Shown: positions 34,839 through 44,381, numbered from the stretch's first letter. The stretch: DNA of 64,000 nt from DATFVA01 sp963721075 (GCA_963721075.1 CAVRHV010000005.1:62001-126000), one strand, 5' to 3'. The notes: generated by a model from the sequence alone, not told the origin. Made by a program: numbers and translations.

Positions 34839-35252
34839 TCAGATGATAGAATAGAGGGCGAAATCAGAGTTCATAAGGAGGCCCGGAGAACTCTTATGGA
34901 TACTCATCTTTTCTTCAAACCATTTTTTTTCAATGCCGTTTACTTCGGCAGTTGCTCTGAGCCAGTTGATTTCATTATCGGTTACCCTGTTGTCCGAAAA
35001 GGCCAGCCTTAGGCCGTCATCAACAAAAGATTCGGCAATTTTTATATCCGTGAATTTTATCGGTTCGTCCGTTATATACTTATTATTAAGCAGACTTTTT
35101 ATGACATCTTCATAAAAATCACTCGCAAACCCCAGTTTTACAGATATATCTTTAATTATTTTCTTTTCAGATTCGGCTAACTGATTATCTTTCCTGGCTG
35201 TAATTAATAATCCTTTGAGGTAATTACTCTTATCAATAATTGGTATTTCCAT
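34839..35252 (-). CDS. TerB-like helical protein
   Basis: The start at ATG 35252 is supported by AGGGA 6 bases upstream. The 137-residue product is alpha-helical with two acidic motifs, ARKDNQLAESEKKIIKDIS and AFSDNRVTDNEINWLRATAE, which is the duplicated D-x(4-5)-E-E/N pattern of TerB-fold (tellurite-resistance-type, metal-binding) proteins. No other ter genes are nearby. It is cytoplasmic, with no signal or membrane segment. The biological role is unknown. Confidence 0.75.
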   Translation of the reverse strand: MEIPIIDKSNYLKGLLITARKDNQLAESEKKIIKDISVKLGFASDFYEDVIKSLLNNKYITDEPIKFTDIKIAESFVDDGLRLAFSDNRVTDNEINWLRATAEVNGIEKKWFEEKMSIHKSSPGLLMNSDFALYSII

Positions 35253-35356
35253 CAAATTCCCTGAATTACTTTACGGAAACTAAACTAAGAAAAAAAAGAA
35301 CTTATACAAATTCATAAATTTGTCATAAGTAAATCTAATGTTTTCAAACATAAAAA

Positions 35357-35379
35357 ACCCCGCGGAATTTCTGCGGGGT
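35357..35379 (-). terminator. Rho-independent terminator after the sorting-domain relic
   Basis: Stem ACCCCGC/GCGGGGT with a 9-base loop, followed on the minus strand by TTTTTTATG. It lies 27 bases beyond the relic stop at 35406, so it was probably the terminator of the lost secreted-protein gene. Confidence 0.88.
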
Positions 35380-35405
35380 CATACTCACAAATATCCTGGA
35401 CTAAA

Positions 35406-35618
35406 TCACTTCAGAAGGATCATTTTACGGGTTTGCACAAAATCACCAGCTTTAAGCTTATAGAGGTAGATTCCGCTGGAAAGTTTTGATGCATCGAATT
35501 TTATTGAATAATGACTCGCATCCTGATTTTCATTAACCAGTGTGGCTGCTTCTCTTCCCGGTAAATCGTAAACTTTCAGTTTTACAAAGGATTTAACCGG
35601 AGGTTGTAATTAATGGTA
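35406..35618 (-). pseudogene. Headless T9SS sorting domain relic
   Basis: Reading leftward from about 35607, the fragment runs SFVKLKVYDLPGREAATLVN, then LSSGIYLYKLKAGDF and ends RKMILLK plus stop. Just upstream, TINYNL continues in another frame, so a one-base shift separates the two parts. No start, signal peptide or functional head exists. The terminator of the former gene is still present. Confidence 0.75.
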
Positions 35619-35739
35619 AAACGATATGAGATTTTTACCAGCACAGAAGTTGATTACATATAACACTCTGTTCTCATTTATTATTAAATTTGTATATAAT
35701 TTTTTAATGAATAACCTCTTAGATAAAGGGAGATGAGAA

Positions 35740-37131
35740 ATGGATTATAGAACCGAAACCGACAGTATGGGGGAAATTAAAGTTCCTGCAGATAAATATT
35801 ATGGTGCACAGACGGCGAGATCTCTTATGAATTTTAAGATAGGAGGCGACAGGTTTCCGCGTGAACTGATCAGGGCTCTCGGGATACTTAAGAAAGCTGC
35901 CGCACTTACAAACAAGGAACTTGGGATCCTTCCGGCAGACAAAGCAGATCTGATAGTGAAAGCGGCTGACGAAGTTATTGAAGGAAAGCTTGATGAGCAC
36001 TTCCCGCTCGTTGTATGGCAGACCGGAAGCGGCACACAGACAAATATGAATGCAAACGAGGTAATCTCTAACCGCGCTATTGAACTAGCCGGCGGAGAAA
36101 TGGGGAGTAAGAAACCTATTCATCCCAATGATGATGTAAATAAGGCACAGTCATCCAATGATACTTTCCCGACAGCGATGCATATTGCTGCTGTTGAAGA
36201 GATCCATCGCAGACTTATCCCTATGGTTACTAAACTTCGTGATGCACTGGCTACTAAATCGGAGGAGTTTAAGGATATAATTAAGATCGGACGCACTCAT
36301 CTGATGGATGCTACTCCTCTTACACTGGGACAGGAGTTCAGCGGCTATGTTCAGCAATTAACTAATGGTCTCGAAAGAATTAATGCTGCTCTTCCTCATC
36401 TTTATGAACTTGCACTCGGTGGAACTGCAGTTGGTACAGGATTAAATACTCATCCCGAATTTGCAGTAAAAGCAGCGGCTAAGATTGCTGATATAACAGG
36501 TAAGCCTTTTAAGTCGGCAAGGAATAAATTTGAATCTCTGGCTGCACACGATGCCCTGGTTGAATTCCACGGTGTACTGAAAACACTTGCTGCTTCACTA
36601 ATGAAGATTGCTAATGATGTAAGATGGCTGGGGTCAGGACCAAGATGCGGAATTGGCGAACTTCAGCTTCCGGAGAACGAACCCGGCAGTTCTATTATGC
36701 CCGGAAAAGTTAATCCCACTCAATCGGAAGCAATGACGATGGTCTGCGTCCAGGTATTCGGAAATGACGTTGCTGTCAACTTCGGCGGCGCCAGCGGTAA
36801 CTTCGAGCTTAATGTATTCAAGCCGGTTATAATCTTTAACGTTCTTAATTCTACAAGGCTTATTGCAGACGCCTGTGAAAGCTTCACAGATAACTGCGTA
36901 GTCGGTATTGAAGCAAATAAAACGAATATTAAGAAGAACCTTGAGAATTCTCTGATGCTGGTTACTGCACTAAATCCTCATATAGGATATGATAATGCAG
37001 CAAAAGTTGCAAAGAAAGCTCACAAGGAACATACTACTTTGAAGGAAGCTGCTATTGCGTTAAATCTTTTAACAGCGGAAAAATTCGATGAGGTAGTCAG
37101 ACCCGAAAAAATGATCGGCCCGAAAAAGTAG
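35740..37131 (+). CDS. fumC: Fumarate hydratase class II
   Basis: 463 residues, standard for the iron-independent class II fumarase/aspartase superfamily, which interconverts fumarate and malate in the TCA cycle. Signatures: GSGTQTNMNANEVISNRA (96-112), SSNDTFPTAMH (138-148), GRTHLMDATPLTLGQE with H187, and the superfamily signature GSSIMPGKVNP with catalytic S318. The last pattern with the TNMN loop favours fumarase over aspartase. GGGAG precedes the ATG. It is monocistronic and ends at a terminator shared with katG. Confidence 0.96.
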   Translation: MDYRTETDSMGEIKVPADKYYGAQTARSLMNFKIGGDRFPRELIRALGILKKAAALTNKELGILPADKADLIVKAADEVIEGKLDEHFPLVVWQTGSGTQTNMNANEVISNRAIELAGGEMGSKKPIHPNDDVNKAQSSNDTFPTAMHIAAVEEIHRRLIPMVTKLRDALATKSEEFKDIIKIGRTHLMDATPLTLGQEFSGYVQQLTNGLERINAALPHLYELALGGTAVGTGLNTHPEFAVKAAAKIADITGKPFKSARNKFESLAAHDALVEFHGVLKTLAASLMKIANDVRWLGSGPRCGIGELQLPENEPGSSIMPGKVNPTQSEAMTMVCVQVFGNDVAVNFGGASGNFELNVFKPVIIFNVLNSTRLIADACESFTDNCVVGIEANKTNIKKNLENSLMLVTALNPHIGYDNAAKVAKKAHKEHTTLKEAAIALNLLTAEKFDEVVRPEKMIGPKK

Positions 37132-37153
37132 TTTTGAATTGAGATAAAAAAAT

Positions 37154-37177
37154 TGCCGTCGGATTAATCCGACGGCA
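37154..37177. terminator. Bidirectional terminator between fumC and katG
   Basis: A 24-base perfect palindrome (TGCCGTCGGAT-TA-ATCCGACGGCA) is preceded by A7 and followed by an AT-rich tract. A second hairpin of 8 bp at 37214-37233 (CCATTGGA/TCCAACGG) lies nearer to the katG stop and may support termination on the minus strand. Confidence 0.85.
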
Positions 37178-37275
37178 TTAAATAATAATTGTACTGTCGT
37201 ATTTGTATTCTTACCATTGGATTTATCCAACGGAAAAGTTTACCTACAATAATTATCGGGCTTCAGCCCTCTATA

Positions 37276-39525
37276 TTACTTCAGATCGAACCTGTCAAGA
37301 TTCATTACCTTGTTCCATGCCGCAACGAAATCTTTCACGAACTTCTTGCTTCCGTCTTCATATGCATAAACTTCAGCGAGAGCCCGAAGCTCGGCGTTAG
37401 ATCCAAGGATAAGATCAACACGGGTTCCTGTCCATTTCACTTTATCAGTTTTACGATCGCGGCCTTCGAATACTTCGTGTTTCTCTGAAACCGGTTCCCA
37501 TTTTGTCCCGAGATCTAACAGGTTTACAAAGAAGTCGTTTGTCAGTTTGCCAGGACGTTTTGTAAAAACACCATGCTTCGAATTATCCCAGTTGGTATTA
37601 AGTACCCGCATACCGCCCAGGAGCACAGTCATTTCGGGAGGAGTAAGGGTTAAAAGCTGTGCACGGTCAAGAAGCCGTTCTTCAGCCGATGCAGTATAAT
37701 TTGGTTTAACCTTAATATAATTACGGAACCCGTCGCCGAATGGTTCTAACGGTCCGAATGCATCAACATCTGTCTGTTCCTGAGAAGCATCAGTTCTTCC
37801 CGGAGTAAAAGGCACCTTCACATCGTGTCCTGCATCTACAGCAGCTTTCTCAACCGCGGCGCATCCTCCGAGAACGATCAGATCGGCCAGCGAGACCTTT
37901 TTGCTTCCTGAATCTTTATTAAAATCCTTCTGAATCTTCTCCAGAGTCTTCAGCACCTTTGCGAGCTGAGGAGGATTATTAATCTCCCAGTCCTTCTGAG
38001 GAGCAAGCCTTACGCGAGCACCGTTAGCGCCTCCGCGTTTATCAGAACCGCGGAAAGTTGCGGCTGAGGCCCAAGCTGCTGATACCAGTGCTGACACTGA
38101 TAATCCGGAAGCAAGGATCTTTTTCTTAAGCTCCGCAATGTCTTTATTTCCAATCAGCTTGTGATTTACAGCCGGAATAGGATCCTGCCATATAAGATCT
38201 TCTTTAGGAACTTCGGGGCCGAGGTAGCGTGCTTTGGGACCCATATCGCGGTGAGTCAGCTTGAACCATGCCCGTGCAAATGCATCTGCAAATTCATCCG
38301 GGTTCTCATAAAAACGCCGTGATATCTTTTCATATGCGGGATCAAATCTGAGTGCAAGGTCTGTCGTCAACATAAAAGGAGCATGTTTTTTCGAAGGATC
38401 ATGAGCATCAGGTACAAGACCTTTTCCTGCATCACCTTTCGGCTTCCATTGATTTGCGCCGGCAGGACTCTTGGTTAACTCCCATTCATACCCGAACAGG
38501 TTCTCAAAGAAATTATTACTCCACTTTGTCGGTGTTGTTGTCCAGGTTCCTTCAAGACCGCTGGTAATGGTATTATCGCCGAATCCGGTTCCCAGTTTAT
38601 TCTTCCAACCCAGTCCTTGTTCTTCTATGGCTGCGGCTGCGGGTTCAGGCCCGACATATTTATTTGGATCACCTGCACCGTGTGTCTTACCGAATGTATG
38701 ACCACCTGCTATCAGGGCAACAGTCTCTTCATCATTCATTGCCATACGTCCAAACGTTTCACGGATATCGCGTGCCGCTGCCACAGGATCAGGGTTGCCG
38801 TTAGGACCTTCAGGATTTACGTATATAAGTCCCATCTGTACGGCTGCCAGCGGGTTCTCAAGCTCACGATCACCCTCGTAGCGGTTGTCCGCAAGCCATT
38901 CACCTTCGGAGCCCCAGTAAATATCTTCAGGGGACTGCCAAACATCCTCGCGGCCGCCGCCGAATCCAAACGTCTTAAATCCCATAGATTCAAGAGCGCA
39001 GTTGCCTGCAAGTATTATAAGATCGGCCCATGAAATTTTTTTCCCGTATTTCTGCTTGATCGGCCAGAGAAGCAGTCGGGCTTTATCAAGGTTTGCATTA
39101 TCGGGCCAGCTGTTAAGCGGTGCAAAACGCTGGGCGCCCGTTCCGCCACCTCCGCGCCCGTCTGAAATCCGGTAAGTACCGGCACTGTGCCATGACATAC
39201 GAATAAAGAAAGGTCCGTAGTGCCCAAAATCTGCAGGCCACCAGTCCTGCGACTTTTTCATCAGTTTGAATATATCTTCTTTAACTGCTTTAAGGTCAAG
39301 TTTCTTGAACTCCTTAGCATAATCATAATTCTCACCCATCGGGTTTGATTCGGAAGAATGCTGACGAAGGACGTTCAGGTTTAACAGGTTCGGCCACCAG
39401 TCGCGGTTGCGTGTTCCGCCTCCGGCACCGTGTTTCAATGCCCCGGTAGTAAATGGACACTCAGCTTCACCTTTGTTTAGCGTATCAACTACTTTTCCCG
39501 GAATTTTCTCTTCTTTATTTCCCAT
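37276..39525 (-). CDS. katG: Catalase-peroxidase
   Basis: A 749-residue bifunctional heme peroxidase with N- and C-terminal peroxidase-like halves; it removes hydrogen peroxide. Distal residues R109, W112 and H113 (IRMSWHSAG), the proximal ligand H276 (GGHTFGKTHG), and the catalase-specific crosslink partners W112, Y235 (MGLIYVNPEGP) and M261 are all present, so catalase activity is expected. GAGGAGA precedes the ATG. It is cytoplasmic and monocistronic. It indicates exposure to oxygen despite the oxygen-sensitive HypD in the same window. Confidence 0.97.
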   Translation of the reverse strand: MGNKEEKIPGKVVDTLNKGEAECPFTTGALKHGAGGGTRNRDWWPNLLNLNVLRQHSSESNPMGENYDYAKEFKKLDLKAVKEDIFKLMKKSQDWWPADFGHYGPFFIRMSWHSAGTYRISDGRGGGGTGAQRFAPLNSWPDNANLDKARLLLWPIKQKYGKKISWADLIILAGNCALESMGFKTFGFGGGREDVWQSPEDIYWGSEGEWLADNRYEGDRELENPLAAVQMGLIYVNPEGPNGNPDPVAAARDIRETFGRMAMNDEETVALIAGGHTFGKTHGAGDPNKYVGPEPAAAAIEEQGLGWKNKLGTGFGDNTITSGLEGTWTTTPTKWSNNFFENLFGYEWELTKSPAGANQWKPKGDAGKGLVPDAHDPSKKHAPFMLTTDLALRFDPAYEKISRRFYENPDEFADAFARAWFKLTHRDMGPKARYLGPEVPKEDLIWQDPIPAVNHKLIGNKDIAELKKKILASGLSVSALVSAAWASAATFRGSDKRGGANGARVRLAPQKDWEINNPPQLAKVLKTLEKIQKDFNKDSGSKKVSLADLIVLGGCAAVEKAAVDAGHDVKVPFTPGRTDASQEQTDVDAFGPLEPFGDGFRNYIKVKPNYTASAEERLLDRAQLLTLTPPEMTVLLGGMRVLNTNWDNSKHGVFTKRPGKLTNDFFVNLLDLGTKWEPVSEKHEVFEGRDRKTDKVKWTGTRVDLILGSNAELRALAEVYAYEDGSKKFVKDFVAAWNKVMNLDRFDLK

Positions 39526-39987
39526 TAGGTCTCCTCTTCATTAATATTAATTAAAAATGAATAATTATAAATTAAACTTTATAAATTCTCTTCTTAGAAT
39601 GTGTGTGGGGTAGCTCAATGGGTAAAATTTAAAGAAATAATGATAGTATAACAAGGCATTCAAATACCTCAAATCGATTAGCATATTATCATTTTCGGAT
39701 CACTTTACCTGTATTGTGGAATAATTCAACAACCGAAGGATAAACGCTTCAAAAATATTGACTTATGTAAATATTTGATGTATGTTATTCGCGACAGGTA
39801 AAAACCGGATATCATCCGCGTATCAGAGTTTACAGGTAATTCAATTCGCAAATAGTTTAAAGTAGATCGTCAGTTTCTTATCAGATAAAACTGAATTTAA
39901 AATTCTGAGGAATTTCTATATCAGTCTGTATCATTCTTTGTCTGAGGCTATAATTAATTCATTAACCATAATTGATTGGAGTAGATT
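39526..39987. other. Intergenic region with a tRNA-like 5' fragment
   Basis: About 460 AT-rich bases between the divergent katG and a secreted-protein gene. At 39604-39624, TGGGGTAGCTCAATGGGTAAA matches the start and D-arm of a bacterial tRNA (TAGCTCAATGGG), but the closing D-stem, anticodon and T arms are missing, so it is not a functional tRNA. No other feature is seen. Confidence 0.4.
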
Positions 39988-40842
39988 ATGAAAAAAACAT
40001 CGTTACTTCTTTTGTTCATTTTTGTTCTTCTTCCTGTATGTATATTTTCACAGATACCAAACCCAGGGTTTGAAAGCTGGACAAACGGCGAGCCCGATGG
40101 CTGGGTAACAGACAATGCGCCTCCTGATTTCATTCCCGTTACTCAATCCAGTTCGGCCCATTCGGGTTCTTCGGCAATGCAGGGTACGGTTCTGAATTTC
40201 TCCGGCTTTCCTATTGCACCTACATTTGTAAGCGGTCCCGATGGTGACGGATTTCCTTATAATTCACGGCCTGGTTCATTCCAGGGATGGTACAAACTGA
40301 CCTCCGCGGGTTCAGGGGGTGATATGCTGCAGATAACGGTAGGTTTTTATAAAAATGGCCAGGGGATAGGTGCCGCATTTGTATCCCTGGGTGATGCCGC
40401 ATCATACACTCAATTTTCAAGTGATATAACCTGGATAACTGCAGATGTGCCCGATAGTGCGATAATCGTTGGTATCGTTGGAAACGGAAGCGGGTCCGTA
40501 AATGCGGGAACCACATTCTATCTTGATGATCTGACATTCAGCAGTGCAACCGCGGTCCAGCCTGATGAAAATACAGCTTTAAGCTTTGAACTGGCCCAGA
40601 ACTATCCGAATCCGTTCAATCCAACCACTACAATAAGCTATACCCTTCCAAAGTCATCATTTGTTACACTGAAGGTATATAATCTATTGGGACAGGAAGT
40701 AGCTGAACTCGTAAATGAGACTCAGTTTGCAGGAAAGCATAGTGTTGAATTTACAGGAATGGATCTGCCGAGCGGATTATATGTTTATAAGATTGCAGCA
40801 GGAAATTTTACACAAACGCGTAAGATGATGCTGTTGAAGTAA
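39988..40842 (+). CDS. Secreted jelly-roll protein with T9SS sorting domain
   Basis: GGAG precedes the ATG. After a signal peptide (to about residue 21, FSQ), the mature part opens IPNPGFESWTNGEPDGWVT and includes TQSSSAHSGSSAMQG and FYLDDLTF. These are hallmarks of the carbohydrate-binding-like beta-sandwich found in many T9SS proteins (residues 22-185). A sorting domain follows directly (LAQNYPNPFNPTTTISYTLP to MMLLK). No catalytic motif is visible; glycan or surface binding is likely but inferred. Confidence 0.82.
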   Translation: MKKTSLLLLFIFVLLPVCIFSQIPNPGFESWTNGEPDGWVTDNAPPDFIPVTQSSSAHSGSSAMQGTVLNFSGFPIAPTFVSGPDGDGFPYNSRPGSFQGWYKLTSAGSGGDMLQITVGFYKNGQGIGAAFVSLGDAASYTQFSSDITWITADVPDSAIIVGIVGNGSGSVNAGTTFYLDDLTFSSATAVQPDENTALSFELAQNYPNPFNPTTTISYTLPKSSFVTLKVYNLLGQEVAELVNETQFAGKHSVEFTGMDLPSGLYVYKIAAGNFTQTRKMMLLK

Positions 40843-40871
40843 TTTCATGCATTATAATAATTTTCAGAGAG

Positions 40872-40895
40872 GCCCATCCGCAAAAGCGAATGGGC
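40872..40895. terminator. Hairpin terminator between convergent genes
   Basis: Stem GCCCATccGC / GCgaATGGGC with loop AAAA and TTTCT on the plus side, located between the ends at 40842 and 40918. It probably serves both genes. Confidence 0.7.
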
Positions 40896-40917
40896 TTTCT
40901 CAGTTATATATATCCCT

Positions 40918-42332
40918 TTACTTCATCAATATCATCGCTTTTGTCTTCTGCAGTCCGTTAACCTCAATCGTATAGAAATAAATTCCGCTTGATAATTTCC
41001 TGCCGTCGAATACTATAGTATGAGAGCCTGCATATTGATACCCATCAGTCAGCGTAGCTAATTTATTCCCCAGAATATCAAATACCGTTACCTTTACATC
41101 GGTACCCTGTTTAAGAGAATATTCAATATTGGTCGAAGGATTAAAGGGGTTAGGATAATTTTGAAGCAGTTCAAACGAGTTGAGATCAACACCATCTTCC
41201 TTAACACCCCCGGCAGGATGGAAATAATGTTTTAGCCATCCAGATAGTGCTGTGCACTCCATCCTGGTGCTCCCATATAATCACAACATAGGGAACCCCA
41301 TCATAGTTCATAACACCAACTTTGGGCTTAAGGTCATCGCCCGTCATATCGGAAATATTTATTAAAGTATCATATGGAGCATAGTAATAAGTTTTTAACA
41401 TGACTTCATTATCATCCGCTAATGAATCCGTGTCGAAAATTAAAAAGAAGGGGGTATCCTGTTGTTTTGTAGGAATTGGATAAGTGAAAAAAGATGGGTG
41501 CATATAATTACAGTTTGTATTCGTCGTAATTATAAAATCAGCCTGTGGATCAGGAGAGAAATAATATTTTATTCTGCTGATTCCATTTGAAATTGATTCG
41601 AATGAAACGCCGTCGTCGAATCCAAGGTCAGGATTCCTGTTATCTCCGTCAGCAAGTTCAAATGACTCCCAATAAGGTTCCGGGTAGTTATTATATTGTG
41701 CAGCATATATATGTATACTCTCATTAACTTGTTTCTCGTATACGAGCAATGATGACTCCCGACCTACAGAAGGTAAAGAACATGCCCCGCTGTCGATCAC
41801 CAGAGCAAGAGACGAATCAGGATAAAGCTTCTTAGCTTCTAATTTATTTTCCATGATCCAGGCCAGATAATAGTCATTCAGGCTTATCATGGGTCTTTCG
41901 CTAAGTGAATCTTTAACAATTATCTCATTCAATAGAATGCCGCCAGAATAATCCCGCCTTTTAATTTGATAATAGCTGCCGGAAAAATTTTCCCAGAAGA
42001 CAGATATTCCTGTATCGGAAGGATTATATACAACCTGGGGATTTGATTTGATGTCATTATCCGAAGATATTACAATGCTGGAATCAATTGATTCAGGCGC
42101 AACAATTTTCAGATATACAGTATACGTTGGATCGTTTTTGTTTATCCAGGTCAGATAGAGGGCATCACTGTAGTAAAAATCTCGTGATAAAAGATCAAAA
42201 TCATAATTATCACCAGGGATATCTACAAGTACACTCTTTTGAAAGTATTCGAAGTTCTGGCTCATCATAGCAGCCGGAAAGAAAAAATATAAAAGAAAGA
42301 AAAAACGCGAAAGATATTTTTAAGCTCTTCAT
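40918..42332 (-). pseudogene. Secreted protein with T9SS sorting domain, broken by two one-base frameshifts
   Basis: GGGGAGG 5 bases before the ATG at 42332 marks the start, and MKSLKISFAFFLSFIFF begins a signal peptide. A shift in the T-rich tract (about 42276-42306) is needed to reach the long open frame MMSQNFEYFQKS, 355 codons of mixed beta content with YLTWINK, SVFWENF and VVIIWEHQDG segments, which look like propeller blades. A second shift in a C5 run (41207-41211) links it to GVKEDGVDLNSFELLQNYP and a complete sorting domain ending MILMK. Removing one base at each place restores one 470-residue protein. Pseudogene, phase-variable gene or consensus error are all possible. Confidence 0.78.
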
Positions 42333-42389
42333 ACTAACCTCCCCGTAGGTTTTTAAGAAGTATTATTTCCCTAAAACATCGATGATCCC

Positions 42390-42632
42390 TTAAATTACCA
42401 AACCATACACTACCCTGGGTTCCAGGCAGATGATCCGTTCATTAGCTATTAGATAATTAAAATCAGTGGCTGCTATTAACCCATAAAAACAGAACCCGGC
42501 AATAGTCAGCTTCCAGAGAGATTTTACAAATGGATCACGTGAGTTTTCGTTTAATCGCGGGTAAAAAATGAAATAAACAGGAAGCAGGAAAGCAGATATC
42601 CGTAAAAACATATTAAAATATTTGTTGCTCAT
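42390..42632 (-). CDS. Small membrane protein
   Basis: 80 residues with two hydrophobic segments (about 8-24 and 42-58). AAAGGAAG 5 bases before the ATG supports translation. It is the last of four small minus-strand genes behind an ECF sigma factor. No family is recognised. Confidence 0.65.
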   Translation of the reverse strand: MSNKYFNMFLRISAFLLPVYFIFYPRLNENSRDPFVKSLWKLTIAGFCFYGLIAATDFNYLIANERIICLEPRVVYGLVI

Positions 42633-42646
42633 TTATTCTTCCTTTC

Positions 42647-42804
42647 TCACGATTTTTTGACCAACATCGCGGCTGTAAAAAACAAAGCAGTATAGAAAAG
42701 ACTTAGTATTGATTCAGTATATGTCTCTTGGACGAACTGGTAAATTCCTATACAAAGTGAAATAAAACTAAATATAAAAAGTAGTAAAACAAGATTTTTT
42801 TCAC
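42647..42804 (-). pseudogene. Small membrane protein, frame broken in a T7 run
   Basis: A GTG at 42804 followed by AAAAAAA (T7 on the plus strand, 42795-42801) starts a frame that fails. Adding one A gives a 52-residue protein, KKNLVLLLFIFSFISLCIG and so on, with two membrane helices, ending MLVKKS. The stop lies 15 bases before the next gene. The homopolymer makes either a sequencing error or slippage-based switching plausible. Confidence 0.5.
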
Positions 42805-42820
42805 CTCACCCTGCTTTTGG

Positions 42821-43117
42821 CTATGACTGTATAAGTAAATAAATAACAATAATAGTTAAAAATAAAGCCAGCCCTGTAATAATTCCAGTAATTGATAATT
42901 TCTTACTTATCTCTTTCCCTTTCACAGCAGGTTCTACAGGATTTTTATTAAAGATTTTTTCAGCGGAATAACCGGCAGCCAGTCCTATTAATACTCCAAT
43001 CATGGGACCGAACGCAATATTCCCGAGAACCAGTCCCACTGGTATTCCCAATGGAATACCTACAGTCATTCCTATTTCTATGAAATGACCTTTTTTATAT
43101 CTCTTATGCGTTTCCAT
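42821..43117 (-). CDS. Small membrane protein with glycine-rich helices
   Basis: 98 residues with a Gly-rich hydrophobic stretch (VGIPLGIPVGLVLGNIAFG, then MIGVLIGLAAGYSAEKIF), a basic linker and a C-terminal helix (ITGIITGLALFLTIIVIYLL). The Gly-zipper-like helices suggest oligomerisation in the inner membrane. It lies in the cluster behind the ECF sigma factor. Function unknown. Confidence 0.65.
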   Translation of the reverse strand: METHKRYKKGHFIEIGMTVGIPLGIPVGLVLGNIAFGPMIGVLIGLAAGYSAEKIFNKNPVEPAVKGKEISKKLSITGIITGLALFLTIIVIYLLIQS

Positions 43118-43141
43118 TTTACTCTCCAGATTTTCTTTTAA

Positions 43142-43876
43142 TTATTTGCTCAGAAACAGGATTAAAAAGATCAGAATACCGGCAATAATCAGAACTGAGC
43201 TTATGATTATTATTTTATTTCTGCGGTTTTCAGAATCTGAAATTATTTCTGATGCAGTTCCGGTATCATCAAGGTCATCTATACTTTCTTTCAGATCCCG
43301 CAGCTGATTTTTATATACAGGATACTGAGCTGCCAATGGGATCAAAAATGAAATGGCGATGAAAATATATAAAACAGGATCAATCAAGGGGCTTTCCATT
43401 CTGATTTCATTGTACTTGAAATAAAAGTACAGGAAAAACGCGCCTGTGATAAAAACAGGGTTTGATAAGGAACTTACGAGAATAAATTTTCTGTAAGTAC
43501 TTTTTAAGTACTTGTATTGATTTCGCAGATTATCAATAATGGAATCGCTATCATCAATCTGATTAAGTTTTTTAAGAAATCCAAGCTCCACTGCAATCAG
43601 TGAGCATACTCCTGCAATAATTATTGGTATTATTATCTGGTAAGGAAACTGGTAATCAAGTACCAGTAACAGGTAAACAAACTCCACACAGGCTAATACT
43701 TTATAAATTATGTCAAACAGTATTCCCGCTTTGCTGCTTCTGTGTATCTGCTTTGATTTTTTTGTTCGGTATGATTGAATTTCTGCAAGCGAGTATTTTT
43801 TCTCGTTTGATGCATTATGCGCAGCGCTTTTCCATATACCTTTTATATCTAATTCTTCCATTGCTTCATTTCTCAT
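43142..43876 (-). CDS. Membrane protein encoded after an ECF sigma factor (putative anti-sigma partner)
   Basis: Up to 244 residues; the ATG at 43861 (MEELDIKGIWKSA) is an alternative start. A hydrophilic N-terminal part of about 55 residues is followed by about five membrane helices, with a charged loop at 190-215. The gene overlaps the end of the sigma factor gene by 11 bases, so the products are coupled. Cytoplasmic N-terminus plus membrane helices is the layout expected of an anti-sigma factor, but no conserved anti-sigma motif such as HxxxCxxC is present. The role is therefore inferred from position only. Confidence 0.7.
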   Translation of the reverse strand: MRNEAMEELDIKGIWKSAAHNASNEKKYSLAEIQSYRTKKSKQIHRSSKAGILFDIIYKVLACVEFVYLLLVLDYQFPYQIIIPIIIAGVCSLIAVELGFLKKLNQIDDSDSIIDNLRNQYKYLKSTYRKFILVSSLSNPVFITGAFFLYFYFKYNEIRMESPLIDPVLYIFIAISFLIPLAAQYPVYKNQLRDLKESIDDLDDTGTASEIISDSENRRNKIIIISSVLIIAGILIFLILFLSK

Positions 43877-44381
43877 TTAATATTGGCTTTATAATTTTCT
43901 CCAGTTTTCTTTTCAGCCGGACTAACCGTACACTTACGTTACTTTTACTTATACCGAGGATCTCTGCAATTTCGTCATATGATTTATCTTCCAGGTAAAG
44001 CAGGATAATGGCCTTCTCTACCGGTTTCAGTTTTTCAATCCCATAGTGCAAGGCCCTGATTCTGTATTCGCTGTCTGATTTATGCCCTTCTATCTGATCA
44101 GCTTTCAAATCCTGTACTTCTTCAATGTCAATAAAATTTAATTTTCTCCTTCTTCTGAACTTCGATATCGCTGTATTAAGACTAACCCTGTAAATCCAGG
44201 TTGTCAACTTTGAGTCTCCTTTAAATGACGGCAATCCTTTCCATAAATTTATCGCTATATCCTGGAAAAGATCATCCCTGTCAGGCTGATTACGACAATA
44301 GATATTACACACCTTAAGAATAAGTGCCTGGTTCTCATAAATGATCTTGCCGAATTCTTCTTCTGAAAATTTGTCGTACAT
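43866..44381 (-). CDS. ECF-type RNA polymerase sigma factor
   Basis: 171 residues with sigma region 2 (NQPDRDDLFQDIAINLWKGL, then SKLTTWIYRVSLNTAISKFR) and region 4 (LLYLEDKSYDEIAEILGISK, SNVSVRLVRLKRKLEKI). Regions 1 and 3 are absent, as in group 4 sigma factors. It directs RNA polymerase to a small regulon, often for envelope functions. It leads the minus-strand cluster of membrane proteins at 42390-43876, which may be its regulators or targets. Confidence 0.93.
   Translation of the reverse strand: MYDKFSEEEFGKIIYENQALILKVCNIYCRNQPDRDDLFQDIAINLWKGLPSFKGDSKLTTWIYRVSLNTAISKFRRRRKLNFIDIEEVQDLKADQIEGHKSDSEYRIRALHYGIEKLKPVEKAIILLYLEDKSYDEIAEILGISKSNVSVRLVRLKRKLEKIIKPILNEK

Larger units (their letters stand above)
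35253..35739. other. Gap holding a terminator and a sorting-domain relic
   Basis: About 490 bases between the TerB-like gene and fumC. It contains the terminator at 35357-35379 and the headless sorting domain at 35406-35618, listed separately. The remaining 120 bases before fumC are AT-rich and should hold its promoter; GGGAG 7 bases before the fumC ATG is its ribosome binding site. Confidence 0.6.

Noticed and set aside
39604..39680. Complete tRNA gene
   Set aside because: Only the 5' acceptor/D-arm similarity exists; there is no D-stem closure, anticodon arm or T arm (no GTTCGANTC) in the following 60 bases.
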